Source: Symbiopectobacterium purcellii (GTDB taxonomy: Bacteria; Pseudomonadota; Gammaproteobacteria; Enterobacterales; Enterobacteriaceae). From it: 64,000 bases of DNA. The DNA lies in contig NZ_CP081864.1 of NCBI RefSeq assembly GCF_019797845.1, forward strand, positions 558,001 to 622,000, read 5' to 3'. Of this stretch, positions 53,290-62,472 are shown piece by piece (within the stretch, counting starts at the first letter, position 1; each line of letters starts with the position of its first letter). The notes beneath the pieces are model-generated. The model was not told the origin of the DNA, did no database searches, and saw only the letters and a program-made list of their open reading frames with translations. A program made the position numbers and the translations under genes.

Positions 53290-53819
53290 AAATCCTTCGC
53301 GGTTGGCAAATTACCGGACTGGCCCTGTTGGCCGGAATAGCACTCGGTGGGTACGTGCAAGGGCTACGCTGGAGTGCTGATGTAGCAGAACGCGGCCAGA
53401 AAGCCTCTGACGAGATCAGCGCTGGTCAGCAGGCTGTCATTGCGGGTCAGGCGTTCCAGTTTCAACGCTTCAATGAAATAGCGCGCCAGGCCAATCAGTA
53501 CGGCATCAACATTAGGGCCCAATCCGATGAAAAGCAGCGTGTTTACCGCACCATCATCAAGTGTGAACCGGCTAGCCGCCGGTGCGTTCCTGATGATGTT
53601 GCTAGCCGGTTGCTCGACTACACGAACAGTCTACGTGCCAGCGCAATGCACACCGCTACCGGCAAGTCTGACGCAGCCAGTGTTAGCGCCATTACCACCG
53701 CCTGCCGATTGACATACGCGCAGGCCGTTTACTGGATTGATCCGCTGCTGACGGTGATTGACCAGGCGAATAGCCAACTGTCAGGTATCAGGGAAATTGA
53801 AGGGTCACGCAACCACTGA
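53286..53819 (+). CDS. Rz: Rz inner-membrane spanin
   Basis: 177 residues. One N-terminal membrane anchor (ITGLALLAGIALGGYVQGL) then a periplasmic coiled coil (ADVAERGQKASDEISAGQQAVIAGQ). ATGA overlap with the endolysin. Works with Rz1 to fuse inner and outer membranes. Confidence 0.8.
   Translation: MKILRGWQITGLALLAGIALGGYVQGLRWSADVAERGQKASDEISAGQQAVIAGQAFQFQRFNEIARQANQYGINIRAQSDEKQRVYRTIIKCEPASRRCVPDDVASRLLDYTNSLRASAMHTATGKSDAASVSAITTACRLTYAQAVYWIDPLLTVIDQANSQLSGIREIEGSRNH
53527..53712 (+). CDS. Rz1: Rz1 outer-membrane lipoprotein spanin, nested in Rz
   Basis: 61 residues entirely inside Rz in another frame. Signal peptide with lipobox LLAGC, then a short Pro-rich mature part (PLPASLTQPVLAPLPPPAD), as in classical Rz1. 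Confidence 0.85.
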   Translation: MKSSVFTAPSSSVNRLAAGAFLMMLLAGCSTTRTVYVPAQCTPLPASLTQPVLAPLPPPAD

Positions 53820-53867
53820 CACGGCGCAACGCTGTGAAGAAGTGGAACGTCTGCGAAACCAAACAAT

Positions 53868-54034
53868 GAGCCTCGGCACCGTCCGGGGCTTTCTTTTCGC
53901 CTGCGCATCCTCGTGCGCACAAAACCAAGAGTCTTTCGGGATATGAGCCTGAGACAGAGTGGCGGTTTCATCGCTAACCCCTCTTGGGCCACTCCTGTCT
54001 ACGAGGCAGGCTCTATCACCAAAAGGAAATAGTG
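53868..54034 (+). promoter_or_regulatory. Terminator and leader before the first Rha-type gene downstream of lysis
   Basis: AGCCTCGG/CCGGGGCT with TTCTTTT (53868-53898) ends the lysis transcript. About 135 nt follow, containing GGCCACTCCTG and CACGAGGCAGG-type pairing segments, before AAAGGAAATAGTG and the ATG at 54035. Same terminator-leader-antirepressor layout as at 11452 and 51401. Confidence 0.5.
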
Positions 54035-54724
54035 ATGCAATTAGTGGAAATAAAGAAACTTGATCTCGTAGCGAATACTATGGAGATTGCTGAAGGTGTT
54101 AAGAAAGATCATGACACCATCATCAAGCTTGTTGACCGTAATAAAGCCGATCTGGAAGAGTTCGGGCCACTCGGATTTGAAATCCGTATGGTTGAAAGAA
54201 GTCAAGGTGGTGGCAAGCCTCTTCGTGTTGCATTTCTCAACGAGCAGCAAACTACACTCTTAATTACCTATATGCGCAACAATGATGTTGTGCGTGCTTT
54301 TAAAAAGCGTCTAGTTGCTGAATTCTTTCGTATGCGCAAGGCATTAGCGGGCAAAAAAATAGATCGCAATACCGCCCAGCTTGAGTACCGCCCAATGACT
54401 GACGCTATCAAGCATGAGCGTGAGGCTCAGGGGAAAACCATTGCGCCACATCACTTCAGCAATGAGGCAGATTTAATAAACCGTATTGCACTGGGTATGA
54501 CATCCGCAAAATTTCGCGTCCACCATGAAATAGGTAAGAAAGAATCCATCCGTGACTATCTGACGCCAGAGCAAATCCACTGCATTACCGAACTGCAACG
54601 CGCCAATACGGTATTCATTGGCATGGGCTGGGACGTTGAACAACGCAAGGGCACGCTGATGGGAATATTCACCAAAAACCATCGCCAGCCACTGATTGAA
54701 GAACAACACCGACTGGCAGCTTAG
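54035..54724 (+). CDS. Phage regulatory protein, Rha family
   Basis: 229 residues. MQLVEIKKLDLVANTMEIAEGVKKDHDTIIKLVDRNKADLEEFG and FLNEQQTTLLITYMRNNDVVRAFKKRLVAEFFRMR are the Rha domain (VxExhhxDHxxVhxxI pattern). The C-terminal KilA/ANT-like part includes EQIHCITELQRANTVFI. Probably antagonises a repressor; no direct evidence here. Confidence 0.8.
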   Translation: MQLVEIKKLDLVANTMEIAEGVKKDHDTIIKLVDRNKADLEEFGPLGFEIRMVERSQGGGKPLRVAFLNEQQTTLLITYMRNNDVVRAFKKRLVAEFFRMRKALAGKKIDRNTAQLEYRPMTDAIKHEREAQGKTIAPHHFSNEADLINRIALGMTSAKFRVHHEIGKKESIRDYLTPEQIHCITELQRANTVFIGMGWDVEQRKGTLMGIFTKNHRQPLIEEQHRLAA

Positions 54725-54751
54725 TATGACAAAAAGCGAAAGAGAAACGTT

Positions 54752-54937
54752 GAGGCTCGGTTAATCCTGGCCCTTTTTTTGTGTCCTGCAATATTCCCAC
54801 ACGCCATGCCCGGCGTAATCAAAGCATAGAGTCTTACAGAAACAAGCCTTGGAGAAATGCTGGTTCAGGCCGGTAGCCGTCTCTATGCGCAAGCGTTTCT
54901 GGGCAACAAGGCCCGTTTCTATAAGGTAGCTACCGCT
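54752..54937 (+). promoter_or_regulatory. Terminator and leader before the second Rha-type gene
   Basis: GGCTCGG/CCTGGCC with T7 (54752-54780), then about 155 nt with GGTTCAGGCCGGTAGCCGTC and paired GGCAACAAGGCC segments, before AAGGTAG and the ATG at 54938. Confidence 0.5.
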
Positions 54938-55525
54938 ATGACTACATCATTAGTTGTTTTATCCAGCCATGAAGCCCCGACCATGAGCAGTCTTGAAATG
55001 GTCGATTACATTAACGCCGAACGCAAAGCGAAAGCAGAAGCCGAGGGGTTGAAGTTCCCATGCAAGAAGTATCGTCGTCTTCAACACAATAATTTCATGG
55101 CGAAAACGCCCAAAGTATTGGGCGAAAATCAATCTGCTAAATTTTTAGCAGATTACACAGACGAAAAAGGTCGCACATATCCCTGCTACCGCTTCTTTAA
55201 GCGTGAAGCCTGTTTGATGGCAATGAGCTACAGCTACGAACTTCAGGCGCAGGTATTCGATCACATGACCGCTCTCGAAGGTGGCAAGGATATTAACCTA
55301 CTTGATTTCACCGGATTGGCAGAGATGGCAATCAGCGAGATGCAAAATCGTGTTGCAGCCGCTGAAAAGTTTTCCTTTAAGGAGCATGCTCAGGTAGTAA
55401 GTGCTTTGTTCACCCTGCGTAAGAAAGAAAAGAAGGCCATTAAGAAAGCCGAGCAGTTGGTTAAAGACCTTATCCAGTTCAGGTTGTGCGATTTGGGCGA
55501 TTTCCCTGATGGAGAGCCAGCATGA
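54938..55525 (+). CDS. Second Rha-type regulatory protein
   Basis: 195 residues from MTTSLVVLSSHEAPTMSS. SSLEMVDYINAERKAKAEAEG, FPCKKYRRLQHNNFM, ENQSAKFLADYTDEKGRTYPCYRFFKREACLMAMSYSYELQAQVFDHMTALE: the Rha pattern of promoter-region phage regulators. The C-terminal part is Lys-rich (RKKEKKAIKKAEQLV). Distinct from the preceding Rha, so it is not a simple duplicate. Confidence 0.78.
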   Translation: MTTSLVVLSSHEAPTMSSLEMVDYINAERKAKAEAEGLKFPCKKYRRLQHNNFMAKTPKVLGENQSAKFLADYTDEKGRTYPCYRFFKREACLMAMSYSYELQAQVFDHMTALEGGKDINLLDFTGLAEMAISEMQNRVAAAEKFSFKEHAQVVSALFTLRKKEKKAIKKAEQLVKDLIQFRLCDLGDFPDGEPA

Positions 55526-55728
55526 ACCATCCTGATTTCATCCACGCTAACGTGAAGTCGAAACTCATCAGTGACGGGTTTGCTATCTCCGTAGCTCAGA
55601 TGTGTGCAAACAAAGCGCTAGACCACTACCGCTGTTCAAGCTCAGCATCAGGGAGGGGGAAGATATTTGACGATTGCTTTCGCATAGCAAAGGCATGGGC
55701 GATGAAGTACCAGCCCAAAAAGAAATGA
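55522..55728 (+). CDS. Small phage protein before terminase, unknown
   Basis: 68 residues, ATGA overlap with the Rha-type gene. MNHPDFIHANVKSKLISDGF, ends KAWAMKYQPKKK. Unknown. Confidence 0.6.
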   Translation: MNHPDFIHANVKSKLISDGFAISVAQMCANKALDHYRCSSSASGRGKIFDDCFRIAKAWAMKYQPKKK

Positions 55729-55782
55729 CGAAATCGAGAGCATTCGGCAAATAGAAGCGCAACGTCAAGAAAGGAAATAACC

Positions 55783-56430
55783 ATGGCAAAACCGGACTGG
55801 GAGGCCATCGAATCGGCTTACCGCGCTGGTTTGCTGTCACTCCGGGAAATCGCATCACAGCATAGTATTAGTGAAGGTGCCATACGTAAGCGGGCAAAGC
55901 GCGATGATTGGTCGCGTGACCTCGCAGCAAAGGTGAGAGAGCGTGCCGACGATTTGGTACGCAAAGCGGAGGTACGCAAACAGGTACGGAGTGAAGTTAC
56001 TTTCACCGAGCGCGTACTTGTAGAGGCCACTGCTGAGGTTATCGCGACGGTGCGCATGGCTCAGCGCGGAGATATCAAGCGTGCACGGGAAATAACCAAC
56101 GCTCTGTTTGATGAACTGGGTGCTCAGTGTGCAGATGTTGAAGCGTTGCACAAACTCGGTGATTTGCTGATTGAGCCAGACGATAACGGGCGCGACAAGC
56201 TGAACGAGATTTACCGTGCGATAATAGGGATGCCGGAGCGAGTGAAAGCCGTTAAGGCTCTCAGTGAAGCACTGAGGAATCTTATTGGACTGGAGCGGCA
56301 GGCTTACGGGCTAGATACCGAAGTCGCACCAACCACTGGTGATGACAGCAAAGAAAAAAACATCAATGACCTGGCTCGCCGGGTTGCATTCGTGTTCACC
56401 CAATCAATGAAAGAAAGTTCTGGCACATAG
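55783..56430 (+). CDS. Terminase small subunit
   Basis: 215 residues. The N-terminal HTH SLREIASQHSISEGAIRKRAKRDDWSRDL is typical of terminase small subunits that read pac/cos. AAGGAA upstream, 40 bp before the large subunit. Confidence 0.85.
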   Translation: MAKPDWEAIESAYRAGLLSLREIASQHSISEGAIRKRAKRDDWSRDLAAKVRERADDLVRKAEVRKQVRSEVTFTERVLVEATAEVIATVRMAQRGDIKRAREITNALFDELGAQCADVEALHKLGDLLIEPDDNGRDKLNEIYRAIIGMPERVKAVKALSEALRNLIGLERQAYGLDTEVAPTTGDDSKEKNINDLARRVAFVFTQSMKESSGT

Positions 56431-56469
56431 CGTCGCTGCGATTAATCAAGGACAAATCAGGCATTCTCC

Positions 56470-58068
56470 ATGACAATTTCCTTTGATGACGTACTGGATC
56501 GCCTTTCAGGGCTTAACCCTGCACAGTTGGCAGAGGTTGAAAAAGAGGTGATGAAGGCCACGGGTGAAATGTTATGGGTGCCAAATCCAGGCCCACAAAC
56601 AGAAGCATATTACTGTGAAGCCGATGAACTGTTCTATGGCGGTCAGGCGGGTGGCGGCAAGTCAGCGCTAATTAATGGCTTAGCAGTCATGAATCATGAG
56701 CGCTCGCTGATACTGCGACGCATTCGAGAGGATGCAAAGAAGCTCGCAGAGGCTGAGTTAATTGGGCGTTTGTTTGATGGCTCTCGTGATGGGTGGAACG
56801 GTTCTGATCTGGTTTGGCGTTATGGAAAGAAGCTAATCCAGTACGGCGGCTGCGAAATGGAAGTGGATAAGCAGCGCTATAAAGGCGACCCCCACGACCT
56901 GATTTGCTTTGACGAAGTGACGGACTTTAGCGAAACGCAGTTCGAATTTATTACTATCTGGAATCGTTCTGCTACAAAAGGGCAACGCTGTCGTGTTGTA
57001 GCAACCGGGAACCCACCTACGAGTGCTACTGGCCTATGGGTGATTCGCCGGTGGGGTGCATGGCTTGATCCTAACCATCCAAACCCAGCTAACCCTGGGG
57101 AATTACGCTGGTACATTCGTAACGAGCAGGGTGAAGAGGTTGAAGTAAATGGTAGAGGTCCGCACGGTTATGCACCAGAGGGTTCACCCATTGAGGCTAA
57201 ATCACGCACCTTCATACCGGCTAGGCTTAGTGACAATCCCGATCTATTTGCTGATGGAGAATACTCCAGAACGCTTAATCTTCTTCCCAAAGCGTTGCGT
57301 GATGCATACCGAGACGGTCGCTTCCAGGCATCATTAGAAGACGACCCGTATCAATGTATACCGACAGCATGGGTACAGGCTGCAATGCAGCGCTGGACCC
57401 CGCAACCGCCTATAAACGTACCTATGTGCGCCATCGGCGTAGATGTGGCTCAAGGCGGTTCTGATAATACCGTCCTGTCTCCACGACATGGCTCATGGTT
57501 TGCGATTTTAATCAAGGTCCCAGGCAAAGACACGCCTGGTGGTACTGATGTCGCCGGGATTGTCATATCAAAAAGGCGCGACGGTGCAAAGGTCATTATT
57601 GATATCGGTGGCGGGTGGGGCGGCGACGCCTACGCGCATTTGAGAGAGAACGGCGTTGATGCCGTCTCTTTCATGGGGATCAAACCATCGGTTAGGCGGA
57701 CGCAGGATAAAAAGCTCAAATTCTACAACATTAGAACGGAGGCTTATTGGTCGTTTCGTGAGGCACTCAATCCAGACCAGCCAGGTGGCTCTCAAATCGC
57801 ACTCCCCAACGACCAGGCGCTCCTTTCCGACCTGACAGCGCCAACCTACGTGGTTAAGCGAGCGCATGATGGCGGCGTCATTCATCTTGAACCGAAAGAA
57901 AAACTAAAAGCGCGTCTCGGCAGATCACCCGATGACGGTGACTCGGTGGTCATGTCTTGGTTCGACGGCGAGAAGCAATTCAACGTAAGGGGAGGCTATA
58001 GAGTCCGCTCCAGCAATGCTGCGCCCACGGTCAATCTTGGGCATTCAAAAATGAAGAGGAAACGATAA
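56470..58068 (+). CDS. Terminase large subunit
   Basis: 532 residues. ATPase: Walker A GGQAGGGKSAL (residues 57-67) and Walker B HDLICFDEVTDF, then ATGNPPTS coupling. Nuclease: IGVDVAQGGSDNT, VIIDIGGGWGGDAY and SPDDGDSVVMS. It packages DNA into the procapsid. Podovirus type by its neighbours. Confidence 0.93.
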   Translation: MTISFDDVLDRLSGLNPAQLAEVEKEVMKATGEMLWVPNPGPQTEAYYCEADELFYGGQAGGGKSALINGLAVMNHERSLILRRIREDAKKLAEAELIGRLFDGSRDGWNGSDLVWRYGKKLIQYGGCEMEVDKQRYKGDPHDLICFDEVTDFSETQFEFITIWNRSATKGQRCRVVATGNPPTSATGLWVIRRWGAWLDPNHPNPANPGELRWYIRNEQGEEVEVNGRGPHGYAPEGSPIEAKSRTFIPARLSDNPDLFADGEYSRTLNLLPKALRDAYRDGRFQASLEDDPYQCIPTAWVQAAMQRWTPQPPINVPMCAIGVDVAQGGSDNTVLSPRHGSWFAILIKVPGKDTPGGTDVAGIVISKRRDGAKVIIDIGGGWGGDAYAHLRENGVDAVSFMGIKPSVRRTQDKKLKFYNIRTEAYWSFREALNPDQPGGSQIALPNDQALLSDLTAPTYVVKRAHDGGVIHLEPKEKLKARLGRSPDDGDSVVMSWFDGEKQFNVRGGYRVRSSNAAPTVNLGHSKMKRKR

Positions 58069-58292
58069 TGAGTGGAGCGGCTAAGGCAGTTGGAAATATT
58101 GTCGGGTCAATTCTCGGGACGGGTAATAGTTCTCCGAATGTAACGGTGGCCACTGAGCCAGAAAAGGAAATGCCGACAGAGGATATGGATGCAGTTAAAG
58201 CGGCAAGGCGTAAGAGCGTGATCGCACAGCAACAGCGAAGCGGACGTAGTAGCACTATTTTAACGGGTGGCAGTAATCGATTGGGTGGTTAA
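58068..58292 (+). CDS. Small phage protein between terminase and portal
   Basis: 74 residues. Gly-rich start MSGAAKAVGNIVGSILGTGNSS, then EDMDAVKAARRKSVIAQQQRSGRSSTILTGG, a tail common in podovirus head genes. TAATG overlap with terL. Confidence 0.65.
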   Translation: MSGAAKAVGNIVGSILGTGNSSPNVTVATEPEKEMPTEDMDAVKAARRKSVIAQQQRSGRSSTILTGGSNRLGG

Positions 58293-58294
58293 CG

Positions 58295-59920
58295 ATGGAT
58301 AGCAGAGCGAGTGAGTTGATAAAACAGGGCGATTTCCTGTTCGGAAAGAAAACGACTTTGCTGTCGCTCTGGCAAGAAACCGCAGAAAACTTCTACCCTG
58401 AGCGCGCTGATTTCACAATATGCCGGTCTCTGGGGGCTGAGTTCGCCGATCACCTAATGACTTCTTATCCAACGCTGGCCCGTCGCGAGTTGGGTGATGC
58501 TTTCTCTACGATGTTGCGCCGGGGAAAATGGTTCACTCTCTCCGTTGGTGAAAACTCACCGAATCAGTCAGCTAAAGTCTGGCTCGAATGGGCAAGAGAT
58601 ATTCAATATCGCGCCATGTATGACAAACGCACACAGTTTGTGAAAGCCACAAAACAAGGTGATCACGATTACGCGGCATTCGGGCAGTGTGCCATCAGTG
58701 TTGAGCTAAACAGAAACGCAGATGGCCTTCTGTATCGTTGCTGGCACCTTCGAGATTTGGCCTGGTGTGAAAATGCAGAGGGTGCGATTGATACTATTCA
58801 TCGCAAGTGGGAGCCAACAGCGCGTGATTTAAAGCATCTGTTTGGCAACAACGTGGCGCAGAAAGTAAATGGCGCGTTGGAGAAAGACCCGTACCAGAAG
58901 ATTAAGTGTCGCCACATTGTTGTTCCGTCTGAGTACTATCAGACAGGAAAGAAATTCAATGCGCCTTTCGTCTCCATCTACATTGACGTGGATAATCAAC
59001 ACGTGATGGAAGAGACTCCATCATTCGACAAAATTTATTGCCTTCCACGCTGGCAAACGGTATCTGGTTCTCAATATGCATACTCACCAGCAACTATCGT
59101 CGCGCTACCAGATGCGCGGCTGATTCAGTCTATTACCCGCGTGTTATTGGAAGCTGGCGAGAAATCAGTGGATCCGCCAATGGTGGCAAATCGCGAGGTG
59201 TTCCGCGATGACTTCAACCTAATGGCGGGCGGTATAACCTGGGCTGATATCGAGCTTGATACTGATATCCGAAACGTGATCGCCGAGTTTGGCAAGAGCA
59301 CATCACTACCGACCGGGATTAACATCCGCGACGATGTTCGTTCGATGATCCACCAGGCATTTTACCTGAACAGCCTGACTTTGCCCGATACCAGCGGTAT
59401 GACAGCTTATGAAGTTAGTCAGCGTGTCCAAGAGTACATTCGGCAGGCAACGCCGCTATTCTCTCCGATGGAGCCGGAATACAACGGCGACCTGTGCGAT
59501 ATGACGTTTAATAAACTGATGCGGGCCGGGGCATTCGGTTCGGTCTATGACATACCGGAATCGCTACAGGGTGAAGATGTTCAGTTTACGTTTGAAAGCC
59601 CGCTACAGACTGCGCTGGGCCAAGAGAAGCAAGGACAGGCTCAGGCTGTTGCACAGATTCTGCTGGGTGCTGCGCAACTTGAGCAGGCTCCCGGCGCTGT
59701 AAATGTCGATGTCAACGGCATGATCCGCGATGCAATCTCTGGCTCTGGCGCTCCGGCCAAATGGCTACGCAGTGAAGATGAAGTGGCACAGATTCAGCAG
59801 CAAAATCAAGCAATGCAACAGCAAGCAGCAGAGGTTGCACAATTGCAGCAGGGTGCTCAAACGGTAAGCGATGTGGCAAACGCCGCTCAGTCAGTTCAAT
59901 CACTCGCGGGGGCGGCATGA
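58295..59920 (+). CDS. Podovirus-type portal (head-to-tail connector)
   Basis: 541 residues. WQETAENFYPERADFTICRSLGAEF, LARRELGDAFSTMLRRGKWFTLSV, and GMTAYEVSQRVQEYIRQATPLFSPME follow the connector family of BPP-1/epsilon15-like podoviruses. The C-terminus is Gln/Ala-rich coiled coil. It forms the DNA entry ring. Confidence 0.88.
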   Translation: MDSRASELIKQGDFLFGKKTTLLSLWQETAENFYPERADFTICRSLGAEFADHLMTSYPTLARRELGDAFSTMLRRGKWFTLSVGENSPNQSAKVWLEWARDIQYRAMYDKRTQFVKATKQGDHDYAAFGQCAISVELNRNADGLLYRCWHLRDLAWCENAEGAIDTIHRKWEPTARDLKHLFGNNVAQKVNGALEKDPYQKIKCRHIVVPSEYYQTGKKFNAPFVSIYIDVDNQHVMEETPSFDKIYCLPRWQTVSGSQYAYSPATIVALPDARLIQSITRVLLEAGEKSVDPPMVANREVFRDDFNLMAGGITWADIELDTDIRNVIAEFGKSTSLPTGINIRDDVRSMIHQAFYLNSLTLPDTSGMTAYEVSQRVQEYIRQATPLFSPMEPEYNGDLCDMTFNKLMRAGAFGSVYDIPESLQGEDVQFTFESPLQTALGQEKQGQAQAVAQILLGAAQLEQAPGAVNVDVNGMIRDAISGSGAPAKWLRSEDEVAQIQQQNQAMQQQAAEVAQLQQGAQTVSDVANAAQSVQSLAGAA

Positions 59921-60216
59921 CGAAAGCACCAGCACCATATGAGCCTTATCTATGGGCTGACAACCTGAATGTTGTGTATGCGTTCAAGACATTAAATGCA
60001 GGAACAGCAAGCGAAGAACAGCAAAAGCTAATTATGAAGTCGCTGATGGATATTACCGGCTATTACGACCTTAGCTATCGCCCCGATAGTGAGCGAGACA
60101 CAGCATTTGCAGAGGGCAAGCGCTTTATTGGCGCTCAGTTGGTGAAGATGGTCAACCTGCCCGGTGCTATGATAGAGCAATCCAAGCAGCGAAAGAAACA
60201 ATCACCCCCTAAATAA
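59917..60216 (+). CDS. Bbp19-like phage structural protein
   Basis: 99 residues. YEPYLWADNLNVVYAFKTL, ITGYYDLSYRPDSERDTAFAEGKRFIGAQLVKMV resembles the Bbp19 protein of Bordetella podovirus BPP-1, also beside the portal. ATGA overlap. Confidence 0.65.
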   Translation: MTKAPAPYEPYLWADNLNVVYAFKTLNAGTASEEQQKLIMKSLMDITGYYDLSYRPDSERDTAFAEGKRFIGAQLVKMVNLPGAMIEQSKQRKKQSPPK

Positions 60217-60238
60217 CCCGCTTCGGCGGTTTTTTTTT
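60217..60238 (+). terminator. Terminator between portal and scaffold operons
   Basis: CCGC-TTCG-GCGG followed by nine T. Confidence 0.8.
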
Positions 60239-60249
60239 GAGGAAATCCC

Positions 60250-61209
60250 ATGCTTTTTCGAAACATGCTCCTGAAATATTATGCCGAAGCAGGCGATGAA
60301 GGCAGCGCAGACGGCGCACCTACAGCAACGGCTACGCAGGAGAAGCAAACCACAGCGCAGCAAGAAACCACCGCCAATGCTGAGACAACGAACGTTCTCA
60401 ACTCGCCGGATAAAGAACCCCCGGCAGCACCACAGAAATTTCCTGAGAACTGGCGCGATCAGTTGGCTGGCGATGATGCCAAGTACCGTAAACAGCTTGA
60501 GCGCTACTCGTCGCCAGAGGCTTTGGCAAAGGCGCATCGCGAGTTGCAAGCCAAGCTCAGTTCCGGTGAATTCAAAACTGCCAAGTTGCCTGATAAGCCA
60601 ACTGATGAAGAGTTAGCGAACTGGCGCAAAGAGAACGATGTTCCCGATAAATCGGATGATTATCTTGATGGGTTGCCATCTGGCATCGTGTTTGATGATG
60701 CGGAAAGGGCTCGCGTTGGTTCGTTCCTGGCTGAGATGCACGGCAAGAACGTTTCTAAAGAACATGTGCAAGCTGCTATCGAGTGGAATCAGCGCCAGAT
60801 TGAGCAGGAAATGGTTGAGCGCCATGAGCGTAACCTTGCCGCCCAGCAAAGCACGGAAGATGAATTGCGGCAAGAGTGGGGCCCTGAGTACCGGCGCAAC
60901 ATCAATCTGATTAACGGCATGTTGGAAGGTTTGCCGCAGGATGCTAAAGAGCTCTTCCTGGGCGCGCAAACCGCTGACGGCGTATCCATATTCAACAACC
61001 CTGGCGTCGCTAAATTCTTCGTTGATCTCGCTCGCCAAGTTAACCCTGTGGGCACAGTTGTTCCCGGCACAAACAACATATCGGCAATTGATACCGAGAT
61101 TGAGCAGATAGAGAAAGTAATGAAAGAGAATCGATCTGCCTACAACAAAGATTCGAAAATGCAAGATCGCTATATGCAACTTCTCGAAGCAAAAGAGCGT
61201 TTCACCTAG
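60250..61209 (+). CDS. Phage scaffolding protein
   Basis: 319 residues, acidic and helical, low-complexity Ala/Thr/Gln start (residues 15-65), then FPENWRDQLAGDDAKYRKQLERYSSPEALAKAHRELQAKL, a pattern of podovirus scaffold proteins. The C-terminal coiled coil (IDTEIEQIEKVMKENRSAYNKD) would bind the capsid. Confidence 0.75.
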   Translation: MLFRNMLLKYYAEAGDEGSADGAPTATATQEKQTTAQQETTANAETTNVLNSPDKEPPAAPQKFPENWRDQLAGDDAKYRKQLERYSSPEALAKAHRELQAKLSSGEFKTAKLPDKPTDEELANWRKENDVPDKSDDYLDGLPSGIVFDDAERARVGSFLAEMHGKNVSKEHVQAAIEWNQRQIEQEMVERHERNLAAQQSTEDELRQEWGPEYRRNINLINGMLEGLPQDAKELFLGAQTADGVSIFNNPGVAKFFVDLARQVNPVGTVVPGTNNISAIDTEIEQIEKVMKENRSAYNKDSKMQDRYMQLLEAKERFT

Positions 61210-61336
61210 CAGTACAAATCCGCACATACGGCCCCGTTTTGCAAGCAACGGCCCCTCTTCACTGAGGACACCCCGCTATTGCTTGAAGAAAGGATACCCC
61301 CTCGGTGCCATATTCAACCGATGAGGAAATAAAAAA

Positions 61337-61825
61337 ATGGCGAGTACCGCGTTTCAAACACTATACCGCAATGAATTCATTGCCGGTTTCGAACAGAACC
61401 AATCACTGGTTCGACAAACTACCATTACTGACGGCATTCCAAAGGGAAACCAGTTTGTATTCCTGGTGGCCGACTCTGGTGGCGCTACCGCGGTGACGCG
61501 TGGCGTTAACGGCATGATCCCCGCGCGCGCAGACAACCTGAATCAATACACAGCAACGCTGGTTGAATGGCACGATCTGGTGCGTAAGACAAATTACAAC
61601 GTCTTTGCCAGCCAGGGCGATCAACGCGCCATTATGCAAGGTACAACAATGGCCGTGCTCAATCGCAAAATTGACCAGGACATTATCAGCGGACTATCCG
61701 CGCCCCTGATCCGTTTGTGGCACCCTTGCCCCCAATCGGCCAACTCGAAGGAAAAATACTTGCGGTTTCTGGCGGTAAGCCTATTGGGGTTTTGCCGGAG
61801 TCCGGTAGCGCGGCAGAGGTGTTAA
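61337..61825 (+). pseudogene. Major capsid protein, cut after about 120 residues
   Basis: MASTAFQTLYRNEFIAGFEQNQSLVRQTTITDG... to DQDIISGL is the beginning of a capsid protein of this podovirus type. At about 61695 the sequence passes into the tail fibre gene in the wrong frame and ends at 61825. The join lies in shared TTATCAGCG(G/C)ACTA sequence. No functional capsid can be made. Confidence 0.8.
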
Positions 61826-62472
61826 TTCAACTAGCCGCAACATCAGGGGCCGGATTGGTTGTGGGAGCATCTGGCAATACGGTTCAGACAGAAATTAACG
61901 ATATTAAAGAGGAACTGGTTGATATTTCCACAAACGGAGCAAGTAAACTGTCCACTCCCAGAAATATTAACGGCGTTCCGTTTGATGGTACAGCTAACAT
62001 TACCTTGCCGTTGGATCTTCCTGTTGGCTCTCCCGTTCCCTATGCCTTATCAACCCCGCCCGCTGGTTGGCTCCAGTGCAACGGCCAGACATTCAACAAA
62101 ACCACCTATCCGCAATTGGCGCTTGCCTATCCGTCTGGAGTGTTACCTGACCTGCGCGGCGAATTTATTCGTGGCTGGGATGATGGGCGCGATGTTGATC
62201 CTGGGCGTTCACTGCTCTCAGCGCAGAATGATGCGATGCAACCGATAACAGCAAAATGGGTGATAGACGATATGGCGGCTGGCGGTGACATCAATTATCC
62301 CCCCTCCGGGGCCTTATACATCGACAGCAGCGAGAGGGTTAATTACGACGCGGTATCAACACGTGCGAGAAGTGGCGCACGCGGGGTGTTTGATTCCTCG
62401 CTACAAACACGAACCGCTAACGAAACCCGCCCGCGCAATATCGCCTTTAACTACATTGTGAGAGCAGCATGA
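61717..62472 (+). pseudogene. Tail fibre gene lacking its N-terminal part
   Basis: Almost the same as 28132-28906: TQLEGKILAVSGGKPIGVLPE through the collar domain to FNYIVRAA. The head-binding domain is missing because of the fusion with the capsid gene. An in-frame start (MAPLPPIGQ) exists as GTG but has no clear ribosome site. The collar differs from the first copy in a variable segment around residues 190-230. Confidence 0.75.

Noticed and set aside
53758..53946. 62-residue frame after Rz
   Set aside because: Crosses a terminator and the following leader; start lies inside Rz.
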